8,336 nucleotides of DNA from an uncultured Planctomycetaceae bacterium (GTDB lineage: Bacteria; Planctomycetota; Planctomycetia; Planctomycetales; Planctomycetaceae), in assembly GCA_937952455.1 (NCBI GenBank), contig CALFYU010000538.1, positions 1-8,336 on the forward strand, given 5' to 3'. Within the stretch, counting starts at the first letter, position 1. Each line of letters opens with the position of its first letter. Below are positions 1 to 5,967 of this stretch, in pieces. A model generated the notes under the pieces. That model did not search any database. It was not told the origin of the DNA and saw nothing but the letters and a program-made list of their open reading frames with translations. The translations under genes and the position numbers were made by a program.

Positions 1-319
1 GGTCATCTGCTGTGACCTTCGCTTAATACGTGGACACGGTCATTGCAAACCGGTTCGCCGTCGATCATTGCGCCTTTGCAACTCCCCCGAAATTCTACGA
101 GTGGAACGATCCGGCTGGCGTCTCGATCTTGAGGAAAACGCCGGTTTCGGGTACCTTAGAGGTTTGATCCAGCGGGGCAACGGAGGCCCCGGGGCTTCAA
201 TGGTTTCTGTGAGCGACTTTGGCAGTAATTGCCGGGGTCGGCTCCCTCAGGCGAGGCTGTTGACGGGGTCTGGTTCCCGCCACCGTCCGTTTGGGACTTG
301 TCGTCAGAGAAAGGTAGTT
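1..319. other. Leading intergenic stretch, no supported gene
   Basis: No convincing gene was found here. The frame of the downstream 320-784 gene stays open back to about position 68, but the residues it would add are Arg/Gly-rich and unlike the domain that follows, and the upstream ATGs at 68 and 200 lack ribosome binding sites. The first 17 bases form a short inverted repeat (GGTCA 1-5 with TGACC 13-17), possibly the edge of a hairpin that continues outside the window. A perfect 10-bp palindrome of G/C bases lies at 186-195. No clear paired -35/-10 was found. Confidence 0.5.
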
Positions 320-784
320 ATGGCATCGTCTCGTGCACAATTGGTCGCTGAAATCCTGTGGGAACTCAAACGGGCAGACAAGGTGGCAGACTTTAAGCGC
401 GTGGCTGAACGGGCCGGTTTTAGCGCTGGGGCTAATGGCCGGGCCATGGAGACCTGTTTGAAAACCATCCGTCGCGATTGGCCACATCTGCAGTGGTGGC
501 GGGCGATTCCCATTCGCGATGATGGACTCATGGAAAAGGATTCCGAACAAGTCATCAAGCTCCAAGAGTCCGGCTACGAAGTCGAAGTGGCCGAGGGGAG
601 CGACGAACACGTCGTCGTCTGCGAAATCGAATCACACTTGATGTCATGGGAAACGCCGGTCGATTCTCCTGTCGGCTCGGCCGCCGACGACTCGCTCGAC
701 GATGACGACGACGAGCAAGATAACGACGACGGTGACGGCGATCGGCACTACAGCAGCGATGGCGATTCAAACGACGACGATTAA
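320..784 (+). CDS. Alkyltransferase-like (ATL/MGMT-fold) DNA-binding protein with acidic C-terminal tail
   Basis: Predicted 154 aa. Residues about 5-90 resemble the winged-helix DNA-binding domain of O6-alkylguanine-DNA alkyltransferases: an N-terminal helix, a wing helix region ending in N39-G40-R41-A42 where the family keeps its arginine finger, then W59-W60-R61-A62-I63 aligning with the family's P-C-H-R-V site, and D68-G69 plus a closing helix with L81 and G85. The alkyl-accepting Cys aligns with W59, as in ATL proteins, so direct dealkylation is not expected; sensing of alkylated guanine is the inferred role. The usual His is also replaced (W60). Residues about 122-154 are almost all Asp, Ser and Gly, an intrinsically disordered acidic tail. 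I chose the ATG at 320 because AAGG sits 5 nt upstream and the homology begins right after it. The gene converges on the uvrA-like gene. The family call rests on motif reading and could be a related winged helix without damage recognition. Confidence 0.62.
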   Translation: MASSRAQLVAEILWELKRADKVADFKRVAERAGFSAGANGRAMETCLKTIRRDWPHLQWWRAIPIRDDGLMEKDSEQVIKLQESGYEVEVAEGSDEHVVVCEIESHLMSWETPVDSPVGSAADDSLDDDDDEQDNDDGDGDRHYSSDGDSNDDD

Positions 785-840
785 TCGTCGCCGGGCCTTC
801 CAATTCTTGGCAATTTAATCGCTGCCGGCTAACGCAGCTT

Positions 841-872
841 GCCGGTCGCATTCCGTGAGAATTGCGACCGGC
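841..872. terminator. Hairpin between convergent genes, possible bidirectional terminator
   Basis: A perfect 10-bp inverted repeat (841-850 with 863-872) extends inward by three more pairs (851-853 with 859-861) around one bulged base and a 5-nt loop. It lies between the stop of the ATL-like gene (784) and the stop of the uvrA-like gene (906), as expected for a shared terminator. Neither flank has a T-run, so intrinsic termination is not proven. Confidence 0.45.
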
Positions 873-905
873 ACGGTCGATCATCGACTTGCCTGCTTTG
901 TGGTG

Positions 906-2960
906 TCATCCCCCGGTGAACGACGCGCCGTTTTGCCGCGCAACAGTTTTATCGCGCAATGCGGCGCCGGTGTGGCTGTTGGTTTGCCTGGAACTGTCCT
1001 CCGGTGTGCCGGTGGCGATGATCTCGCCTCCTTGCGTCCCGCCGTAAGGGCCGAGATCGATGACCCAATCGGCTGCGCGGACCATGTCGAGGTCATGTTC
1101 CACGACGACCACCGTGTGGCCGGAATCGACCAGCCGGTTGAGGACTTTCAACAGTTGGGCGACGTCGGCCGGATGCAAGCCCGTTGTCGGTTCATCCAAT
1201 ACGTACAATGCCCCGCCCTCGGCGTTCGTCGGCGAGAGTTCGCTGGCCAGTTTGACCCGTTGCGCTTCCCCTCCCGAAAGCGTCAGCGCCGATTGTCCCA
1301 ATTTCAAATAACCCAAACCGACGTCGACAAACGTCGCCAACTGCCGTTGGAGTTTGGGAACGTTTTCAAAGAACGCCGCCGCCTGCTCGATGTTCATCGC
1401 CAAGACGTCCGCCACGTTGCGGTCGCGAAAGCGGATGTCCAGGGTTTGCGGATTGAACCGGGCACCGTCACAAGCAGCGCACGTCACATACATATCGGGC
1501 AGAAAGTTCATGGCAATCCGCGTCACACCTTGGCCACGGCACGATTCGCAACATCCGGACTTGCTATTGAAACTGAAACGGCCCGGTTTGTAGCCACGAA
1601 TCCGCGCCTCGCGGGTCTTGGCGAACACCTTGCGGACTTCGCTCCACAAGCCGGAATAGGTCGCGGGATTGCTGCGGCCCGTTTTGCCGATCGGCGATTG
1701 ATCGACCTGCACCAGCCGCACGATTTGTTCGACGCCGGAAATGTCCCAGTCGCCGGAAGTCCGGGAACTTCCCACTGCCAATTCGCTCCTGACCGCCGGA
1801 ATCAGGGCATCGATGATCAACGAACTTTTTCCGGCGCCGCTCACGCCCGTGATGCACGTCAATACCTTGAGCGGAAGTTCCAGCGTGACGTTCTTCAAAT
1901 TGTGGGTTGCGATATTGCGGAGGATGATGCCTTGGTTCGGCAGTGACGCTCGACGCGGACTTTCGGTCGGCTTATCGAATCGGCCATTCAAATACCTGCC
2001 GGTGGGCGTGTCCGCGGCCGCGAGTTGCGCCGGCGTTCCTGTCGCTATGATGCGTCCACCGTGCGTCCCGGCCCCGGGACCGACATCGATCATATAGTCC
2101 GCACGGCTCATCACCGCCGGATCGTGTTCGACCAACAACACGCTATTGCCCTGTTCACGCAGTTCCTCCAGCGACTCCATCAACCGGCCAATATCGCGGG
2201 GATGCAGTCCGATCGTCGGTTCATCGAGAATGTAACAGACGCCGGTCAGCCCCGATCCCAGGCAGGCGGCCAGTCGCGCGCGTTGATATTCGCCGCCCGA
2301 GAGAGTTTGGGTCGGCCGATCCAGCGTCAGGTATTCCAGCCCCACCCGCATCAGAAAACGGAGACGCGATTCCAGATCAGGCAAGACACCCCCTGCCGCT
2401 AATCGGGCGGCTTCGGAATCGAAAATGTCAGATTCGGGGGCGTCGAGCGCGTGTCTGAGGCTGAGCACAAATTCGTGCGCCGCCGCAATGGGCCGGGCCG
2501 TGAATTCGTGAATCGCAACGCTGTCGACTGTAACTGCGCGGGCCACTGGCCCCAAGCGGCTCCCTCCGCAGGCGTCGCAAATTGATGGAGCCCTCGATTC
2601 CGAACCGTCGTCTGACGCGCCGGACAAAGTCCCCAGTCCCTCGCATTTTGGGCAGGCTCCGTAGGGGGAGTTGAAGCTGAAGGTCCGCGGCTCCAGTTCT
2701 TCGAAACTGATGCCGCAATTTATGCACGCGAAGCGGGTGCTAAACCGCCGTTCGAGCCACTCGCCGTTGTCTTCGTGCAAGACAATGCACGTCGCTTCGC
2801 CGTGTCGCAGCGCCAAGTCAACCGATTCGCCCAGGCGGGGGGCGATGCCTTCTTTGATGATGATCCGGTCGAGTTTTTTGCAGTTGTGGCGGGTCGGCGC
2901 CGTCCGCCAATTCTCCGTCGACCCGGGCTCGTACGAAGCCTTCGCGGAAAATCTGTGCAA
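906..2960 (-). CDS. C-terminal fragment of the broken UvrA-like gene
   Basis: The open frame allows 684 aa, but UvrA homology starts only at about residue 30 (L30-D31-R32); the first 29 residues are out-of-frame readthrough of upstream UvrA sequence. It contains a zinc module (C79, C82, C103, C106), then only about 17 residues where most UvrA proteins have an insertion domain of about 110, then C128-x2-C131. The first signature is L220-S-G-G-E-Y-Q (Tyr where Ala is usual) with Walker B at 243-249. The second half has Walker A 372-380 (K378), zinc Cys at 471, 474, 494 and 497, signature 561-567 and Walker B 586-592, followed by the E621-H622-D623 switch. If translated separately it would be a one-and-a-half ATPase lacking the first Walker A. 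Confidence 0.7.
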   Translation of the reverse strand: MHRFSAKASYEPGSTENWRTAPTRHNCKKLDRIIIKEGIAPRLGESVDLALRHGEATCIVLHEDNGEWLERRFSTRFACINCGISFEELEPRTFSFNSPYGACPKCEGLGTLSGASDDGSESRAPSICDACGGSRLGPVARAVTVDSVAIHEFTARPIAAAHEFVLSLRHALDAPESDIFDSEAARLAAGGVLPDLESRLRFLMRVGLEYLTLDRPTQTLSGGEYQRARLAACLGSGLTGVCYILDEPTIGLHPRDIGRLMESLEELREQGNSVLLVEHDPAVMSRADYMIDVGPGAGTHGGRIIATGTPAQLAAADTPTGRYLNGRFDKPTESPRRASLPNQGIILRNIATHNLKNVTLELPLKVLTCITGVSGAGKSSLIIDALIPAVRSELAVGSSRTSGDWDISGVEQIVRLVQVDQSPIGKTGRSNPATYSGLWSEVRKVFAKTREARIRGYKPGRFSFNSKSGCCESCRGQGVTRIAMNFLPDMYVTCAACDGARFNPQTLDIRFRDRNVADVLAMNIEQAAAFFENVPKLQRQLATFVDVGLGYLKLGQSALTLSGGEAQRVKLASELSPTNAEGGALYVLDEPTTGLHPADVAQLLKVLNRLVDSGHTVVVVEHDLDMVRAADWVIDLGPYGGTQGGEIIATGTPEDSSRQTNSHTGAALRDKTVARQNGASFTGG

Positions 2961-3477
2961 AGACCTTCTTGTGCGCTCCCTTGCGGCCTTTGACCAGCGG
3001 GGCGAGCAGCATGACCTTGGTCCGCTCGCCGAGGCTCAGGATCGCGTCAACGATCGCTTGTGGAGATTGCTGATCGACCGGTTGGCCGCATTGATAACAG
3101 TGCGCCTGCCCCGCGCGGGCATACAGCAGACGCAGATAGTCATAAATCTCCGTCGTCGTTCCCACGGTGCTGCGGGGTTGAACCGCGCCCGCACTTTGTT
3201 CGACGCTCAACGTGGGGGGCAGTCCGTCAAGCAGATCGACATCGGGCCGCTCGAGTTGGTTCAAAAACTGCCGGCTGTACGTCGAAAGGCTCTCCAGATA
3301 CCGCCGACGGCCTTCGGCAAACAGTGTGTCAAACACCAGGGAACTCTTGCCGCTGCCGCTGACGCCGGTGACGACCACCAGCTTTTCATGGGGGATATCG
3401 ACATCGACGTTCTGGAGGTTGTGCACACGTGCGCCGCGAACCCGGATCGTATCGTTCGACGGAGTGTTCGCGGGCAT
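2818..3477 (-). CDS. N-terminal fragment of the broken UvrA-like gene
   Basis: As it stands this frame encodes 219 aa, of which about 204 are UvrA. It carries the first Walker A (G38 to S46, with K44), the F-x-T-x-x-A-E-G-x-R-R-Y element at 49-60, the R102-S-T-V-G-T region at 102-107, and a UvrB-binding domain with a C127-x2-C130 pair and the V-x-G-E strand at 187-189. After K201-T202-R203-P204 the frame leaves UvrA homology and ends in about 15 unrelated, His/Arg/Pro-rich residues. Without signature and Walker B this fragment cannot form a working ATPase. Confidence 0.7.
   Translation of the reverse strand: MPANTPSNDTIRVRGARVHNLQNVDVDIPHEKLVVVTGVSGSGKSSLVFDTLFAEGRRRYLESLSTYSRQFLNQLERPDVDLLDGLPPTLSVEQSAGAVQPRSTVGTTTEIYDYLRLLYARAGQAHCYQCGQPVDQQSPQAIVDAILSLGERTKVMLLAPLVKGRKGAHKKVFAQIFREGFVRARVDGELADGADPPQLQKTRPDHHQRRHRPPPGRIG
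2865..2880 (-). other. Frameshift junction in the UvrA-like gene
   Basis: On the - strand the N-terminal frame reads these bases as Q-K-T-R-P and the C-terminal frame reads the same bases as K-L-D-R. Both are what UvrA expects at two places about eight residues apart (before and after the H-T-I-E-V-V-V strand of E. coli UvrA). The shared 8-mer CTCGACCG (2866-2873 on the + strand as CGGTCGAG) therefore probably existed twice, and the copy-to-copy segment was lost. A run of six A bases (2874-2879, T on the + strand) sits just upstream. Confidence 0.7.
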
Positions 3478-3599
3478 TTTCGTCTTTGCAGCTTGACGCG
3501 TGGGGACCGTACTGGAAATTGCGACCCCGATTGTATGCGTTTCAGTGTGATTTCACTAATATGAAGCCAATAGGATTTCACAGCCGGGCGTGATTTACC

Positions 3600-4256
3600 A
3601 TGAACCAACTCCTTCCTCATCGTTTCCTGTTTCGTTATTCTCTGCCGGTCAAACTTGTCGCGCGATTGCCGCGGCGGGGCAAAGACCTGTTGAAGTTGTC
3701 GGCTGCGCATGCATTGGCCGATTTCAGCGAGTTGGACGCGGCGAAGAGATTCGGTGAAATCCGGATGGCCTGGAACGACGGGGGCCTCGGAGTCAGCGTG
3801 GCCGTGACGGGCAAGCAGCACAATCTCGCGTGTCCGGCCACGGCACCGACGGAAGCGGACGGATTGCAGATCTGGGTCGACACACGCAATACGCAGAACA
3901 TCCATCGCGCCAGCCGCTTTTGCCACCACTTTTGCCTTCTGCCAGCGGGCGGCGGGCCAAAATCCGATCAGCCGCTGGCGATCCAATTACCGATCGCCCG
4001 CGCACGAGAAGATGCGCCGCAAACACATGCCGTCGATATTCAAGTGCGTTCTAAGGTGACTTCCACCGGCTATCAGTTGGAAGCATGGATTCCCGCGTCG
4101 GCCTTGCATGGCTTTGACGCGGAATCTTCGCAACAGCTTGGGTTTTATTATTTATTGCAGGATGCCGAACTCGGCCAGCAGTTTCCCAGCGTTGGCCCCG
4201 ACTTCCCCATCGCCCACGATCCTAGTATGTGGTTAACGATCGACTTGGCGCGGTAG
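3600..4256 (+). CDS. CBM9-like/DOMON-like beta-sandwich protein
   Basis: Predicted 218 aa, cytoplasmic by appearance: no signal peptide, lipobox or membrane segment. The pattern fits carbohydrate-binding module family 9-like domains: R55-M-A-W-N with G62-L-G-V-S-V-A-V (strand), then D87-G-L-Q-I-W-V-D-T-R (87-96, the family's acidic/aromatic 'D-x-x-E/Q-x-x-x-D' strand), I101-H-R-A-S-R, a G157-Y-Q-L-E-A-W-I-P strand (157-165) leading to A168-L-H-G-F-D, L180-G-F-Y-Y, and a closing D207-P-S-M-W-L-T-I-D-L. It is one domain with an N-terminal extension of about 50 residues and no attached enzyme. Ligand unknown; sugar binding is only suggested by family. The ATG at 3600 has no clear Shine-Dalgarno, so the start is less certain. 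It diverges from the uvrA-like gene across about 120 bp and converges on the 4331 gene. Confidence 0.6.
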   Translation: MNQLLPHRFLFRYSLPVKLVARLPRRGKDLLKLSAAHALADFSELDAAKRFGEIRMAWNDGGLGVSVAVTGKQHNLACPATAPTEADGLQIWVDTRNTQNIHRASRFCHHFCLLPAGGGPKSDQPLAIQLPIARAREDAPQTHAVDIQVRSKVTSTGYQLEAWIPASALHGFDAESSQQLGFYYLLQDAELGQQFPSVGPDFPIAHDPSMWLTIDLAR

Positions 4257-4330
4257 CACTCGATGCGCGGGTGTTGAAAAAGACTTCTTCAATGCGTTTC
4301 TGCACGTGCACCGATTGCTGTTGGCGACCG

Positions 4331-4705
4331 CTATTCAGAAAACCCCGGCAAATCGATGAAGCGATTGCCGACTGAGATCGATAGCCGAACCATTTCCAGC
4401 CGGTCGTTTTCCACGACCAACCCCGCCTGCCAGACGGCCGTCTTTCGAGATTGCTTGGTGAATTTCGCTTTGCCTTCCATGATCAGGACTGGCGGATTGG
4501 CCGTCAGGTATTCACTGACCACTTCGGTCGCGATTTCAATGTCGTCCGCTTTGAAGTATTGCTCCAAACGGCGGGCGACCTCGCTGGCTGCCGCGAAACG
4601 TTGATAGGCCAACGGGCCGACGACTTTTGCGATATCGTCACGGTGCTGCTCGGCCGTTTCCGGCCGGCGGTCCGAATTGGGGGTCTGAAAATTGCTGCTA
4701 TACAT
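4331..4705 (-). CDS. Conserved-looking hypothetical protein, about 124 aa
   Basis: I do not recognise this protein. It is soluble, with a polar, probably disordered N-terminus (1-20), a helical region (about 22-68) rich in A, E, R and K, and a beta-rich second half (about 73-116) with V73-L-I-M-E-G-K-A-K-F, V91-W-Q-A-G-L-V-V-E-N and M105-V-R-L-S-I-S-V-G. No Cys, no catalytic-looking motif, no signal peptide. AGGAG at 4714-4718 lies 8 nt before the ATG at 4703-4705 but only 2 nt before an alternative ATG at 4709-4711, so I prefer the inner start; the outer would add two residues. The good ribosome binding site and protein-like composition support a real gene. It converges on the CBM9-like gene and lies downstream of tRNA-Glu on the same strand. 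Confidence 0.65.
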   Translation of the reverse strand: MYSSNFQTPNSDRRPETAEQHRDDIAKVVGPLAYQRFAAASEVARRLEQYFKADDIEIATEVVSEYLTANPPVLIMEGKAKFTKQSRKTAVWQAGLVVENDRLEMVRLSISVGNRFIDLPGFSE

Positions 4706-4718
4706 ATCCATTTCTCCT

Positions 4719-5047
4719 AATCATGGCGGCGCGATTTGCCGAACTGTCGCGCAGACGTGCATAACTCTGGCAATCGCGTGCATCGAGCATTCCGAATTGC
4801 CTCCGGCGTAGTTGCCGATTTGGAGGTGCCCGATCTATTCACAACGCGACATGCTGCCGCTCGACCGGAAATGGATCTGCGGGAAAACCCGATTATTCGC
4901 AATCGGTGAGAAAGGAGCCGACGGGGTGGCCGCTCCGCCGAATCGAACGTGGTCAAAGAAAGAAAAGCCGCGGCCGCCGGGCAGTTTTCCTCCGGTGACC
5001 GCCGCGTGTAGAAACCGACTATCGAGCTGCGAAGCCGGTCAATCAAG
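4719..5047. other. Intergenic stretch between tRNA-Glu and the 4331 gene
   Basis: About 330 bp with no supported gene. An open - strand frame crosses it (about 4717-5046) but it is Arg/Ser-rich, has no ribosome binding site, and butts against the tRNA end. The - strand has a G/C-rich block followed by a pyrimidine-rich run (about 4955-4985), which might end the tRNA transcript, and a small CGGG-TTTT-CCCG hairpin (about 4881-4892). The promoter of the 4331 gene should lie here, but I could not fix it. Confidence 0.4.
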
Positions 5048-5121
5048 TGACCCCAAGGGGATTTGAACCCCTATTGCCGGGATGAAAACCCGGTGTCCTA
5101 ACCGGATTAGACGATGGGGCC
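5048..5121 (-). tRNA. tRNA-Glu (anticodon UUC)
   Basis: Read on the - strand, 74 nt fold as a full cloverleaf: acceptor GGCCCCA pairing with TGGGGTC (one G-T pair), D arm containing the GG pair, anticodon stem CCGGG/CCCGG with loop TTTTCAT giving anticodon TTC, a 4-nt variable region, and T arm AGGGG-TTCAAAT-CCCCT. The discriminator base is A. No CCA is encoded, so CCA must be added after transcription. A good promoter lies directly upstream. Confidence 0.96.
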
Positions 5122-5139
5122 GTTTGTCATGCGGGCCAT

Positions 5140-5169
5140 ACCATACAGGACCACTTATTTCATTGTCAA
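5140..5169 (-). promoter_or_regulatory. Sigma70-type promoter of tRNA-Glu
   Basis: On the - strand a perfect -35 TTGACA (5164-5169) is followed after 18 bp by a -10-like TATGGT (5140-5145). The -10 ends 18 nt before the tRNA 5' end, so the expected start leaves a leader of roughly 10 nt, typical for a tRNA gene. Confidence 0.7.
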
Positions 5170-5589
5170 GACGGTGCGTGGCTCGGATTCGCGTGAACTA
5201 GCGAGTATTCTTGAAATTGTGCCGTTCGCGGTGCTGTTCGCAGTCCGTTACCGACCCGTTCAGCGCCGCTACGTGAGGGGCGCTCTCGATAATAGTGCGG
5301 CGAACCGTTTGGAGCGCAAACTTTAAGCGCGCAAACTAAACGAGGAGGCAAAAAGGCGTTCTAGAGGAAACTCAAATAAGCCGGCTTCCATAAAACTCGC
5401 ACACGTTGGATCAGATTGAAAATCCGGACGTCGCGAAGAAGCCTACACCAGCAGAAGAAGAAGGGGAGGCGTGAGTTTCACGTCCAGCCCGCCGCTCACG
5501 TTACCGTCAACGGTGTGCTTTTGAACAACGATTCGTGAGAACAAAGAGCAAAGGTAAGTCAACAAGACAACTGGCCACTGAGCAAAACC
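5170..5589. other. Intergenic stretch between the tRNA promoter and csrA
   Basis: About 420 bp with no supported gene. Open frames on both strands are short and lack ribosome binding sites; the - strand one starts with TTG. Visible structure: a 9-bp direct repeat (see separate entry), a small hairpin CGTGA-GTT-TCACG at about 5470-5482, and a 5-bp inverted repeat ACCGT/ACGGT at 5503-5514. No convincing csrA terminator with a T-run was found. Confidence 0.45.
5314..5337. repeat. Short tandem direct repeat GCGCAAACT
   Basis: Two exact copies of the 9-mer (5314-5322 and 5329-5337) start 15 bp apart. They could be a paired protein-binding site, but with only two copies and no gene start nearby this is weak. 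Confidence 0.35.
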
Positions 5590-5796
5590 CTAAGTCTCCG
5601 CCGGAGATACCCCGGAATGACCGGTCTTTTGCTCTTGGTTGTGGATTGCTTCGTAAACCTCACTGCGATGCACGGGAATTTCCTTAGGCGCTTGGATACC
5701 CAACCGCACTTTGTCCCCGCGGACTTCCACCACCGTGATGACGATGTTGTCGTCGATTACAATGCTTTCGTTCTTCTTACGCGAAAGAACCAACAT
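5590..5796 (-). CDS. csrA: Carbon storage regulator CsrA (RsmA), translational regulator
   Basis: CsrA is a small homodimeric RNA-binding protein that binds GGA motifs in mRNA leaders, usually blocking the ribosome binding site. The 68-aa product has the family pattern throughout: M1-L-V-L-S-R-K, E10-S-I-V-I, V30-R-L-G-I, A36-P-K-E, then V42-H-R-S-E-V-Y. The RNA-contact residues L4 and R44 are in their canonical positions. Residues 55-68 are a variable polar tail, normal for the family. The start ATG (5794-5796) follows GGGAG at 5808-5812 with an 11-nt spacer. No fliW or flagellar gene is adjacent in the window, so the flagellin-linked arrangement is not seen here. Upstream on the same strand lie a promoter and a structured leader with a terminator-like hairpin, so expression is probably controlled by early termination as well as by autoregulation. 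Confidence 0.96.
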   Translation of the reverse strand: MLVLSRKKNESIVIDDNIVITVVEVRGDKVRLGIQAPKEIPVHRSEVYEAIHNQEQKTGHSGVSPAET

Positions 5797-5807
5797 CGGA
5801 CGCTACT

Positions 5808-5836
5808 CTCCCAGTATTGCGAAGCCCGTTTCCCAT
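5808..5836 (-). promoter_or_regulatory. Possible CsrA autoregulatory sites at the csrA ribosome binding site
   Basis: Two GGA cores lie in the last part of the csrA leader: one inside ATGGGAAA (GGA at 5831-5833) and one inside the Shine-Dalgarno GGGAG (GGA at 5809-5811), 22 nt apart. A CsrA dimer can bridge two GGA sites at such a distance, and one covers the ribosome binding site. Neither matches the longer A-N-GGA consensus, so this is inference. Confidence 0.35.
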
Positions 5837-5839
5837 TTT

Positions 5840-5893
5840 GAAAAACAAGGCCGACACCACGATGGCGGCTTGGCTTCATGCAAGCGTGTCGGC
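5840..5893 (-). terminator. Intrinsic terminator-like hairpin in the csrA leader
   Basis: Read on the - strand, an 8-bp perfect stem (5893-5886 GCCGACAC with 5857-5850 GTGTCGGC) encloses a second 5-bp stem (5881-5885 with 5868-5872), and is followed at once by CTTGTTTTTC (5849-5840). It lies between the csrA promoter and the csrA start, so it would stop transcription before the gene unless overridden. Confidence 0.65.
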
Positions 5894-5932
5894 TGGCCGA
5901 AACTTCGCTGTCTCGCTACCAGCCGATCATCT
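5840..5932 (-). ncRNA. Structured csrA leader: attenuator, or a small RNA of about 90 nt
   Basis: From the predicted start (about 5932) the - strand transcript first forms stem A, TCGGCTGG (5926-5919 as its complement CCAGCCGA on the + strand) pairing with 5896-5889, with a small CGAA/TTCG hairpin in its loop. Bases 5889-5893 of stem A are also the first half of terminator stem B (5893-5886 with 5857-5850). A and B thus exclude each other: antiterminator versus terminator, then the T-run. This is the plan of an attenuator or riboswitch. Alternatively promoter, folded RNA and terminator make an independent small RNA ahead of csrA. It lacks GGA motifs in its loops, so it is not a CsrB-type CsrA sponge. 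I do not recognise a known riboswitch core. Confidence 0.5.
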
Positions 5933-5938
5933 CAATTG

Positions 5939-5967
5939 ATTCTATGCGGGCTTTCAAAATAGGTCAA
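5939..5967 (-). promoter_or_regulatory. Sigma70-type promoter of csrA and its leader RNA
   Basis: On the - strand, TTGACC (5962-5967) and TAGAAT (5939-5944) are separated by exactly 17 bp; each differs from consensus by one base. The start is expected near 5932, giving a leader of about 135 nt before the csrA ATG. Confidence 0.65.

Larger units (their letters stand above)
906..3477 (-). pseudogene. uvrA: UvrA-family excinuclease ATPase subunit, frameshifted
   Basis: UvrA is the damage-recognition ATPase of nucleotide excision repair: a tandem ABC ATPase dimer that loads UvrB on DNA. Two overlapping frames together give a nearly complete UvrA: Walker A, the Q-loop region and UvrB-binding domain in one, then zinc module, signature and Walker B of the first half, and a full second ATPase half in the other. 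Frames switch at about 2866-2880, and about eight residues normally preceding the conserved D-R-(hydrophobic) strand are missing, so a deletion is more likely than a one-base slip. Joined length is about 855 aa against 940 in E. coli, mainly because the insertion domain is reduced to about 17 residues. Start is the ATG at 3475-3477, with only a weak purine-rich upstream stretch. All catalytic motifs look intact, so the lesion may be recent, or a sequencing or assembly error. Could be a UvrA paralog rather than the housekeeping copy. Shares its upstream region divergently with the 3600 gene. Confidence 0.85.

Noticed and set aside
855..1946. A 363-codon open frame on the + strand opposite the uvrA-like gene
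   Set aside because: It is antisense to a strongly recognisable UvrA coding sequence, has no homology I recognise and no ribosome binding site; it is a by-product of codon bias.
2874..2879. Simple one-base slip or programmed frameshift at the A6 run in the uvrA-like gene
   Set aside because: Correcting one base restores the frame but still leaves about eight conserved residues missing, so a larger deletion explains the data better. A programmed shift would not be expected in UvrA.
3531..3563. + strand promoter for the CBM9-like gene using TAATAT (3558-3563)
   Set aside because: The -10-like hexamer is good, but no acceptable -35 lies 16-18 bp upstream, so I do not call it.
4717..5046. A - strand frame of 109 codons between the tRNA and the 4331 gene
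   Set aside because: Arg/Ser-rich, no ribosome binding site, and ending on the next gene's Shine-Dalgarno; composition is not protein-like.
5314..5337. CRISPR or iteron array
   Set aside because: Only two copies of a 9-mer, 15 bp apart, with no further repeats or associated genes.
5840..5932. CsrB/RsmZ-type CsrA-sequestering small RNA upstream of csrA
   Set aside because: Such RNAs carry many GGA motifs in hairpin loops; this RNA segment has none.
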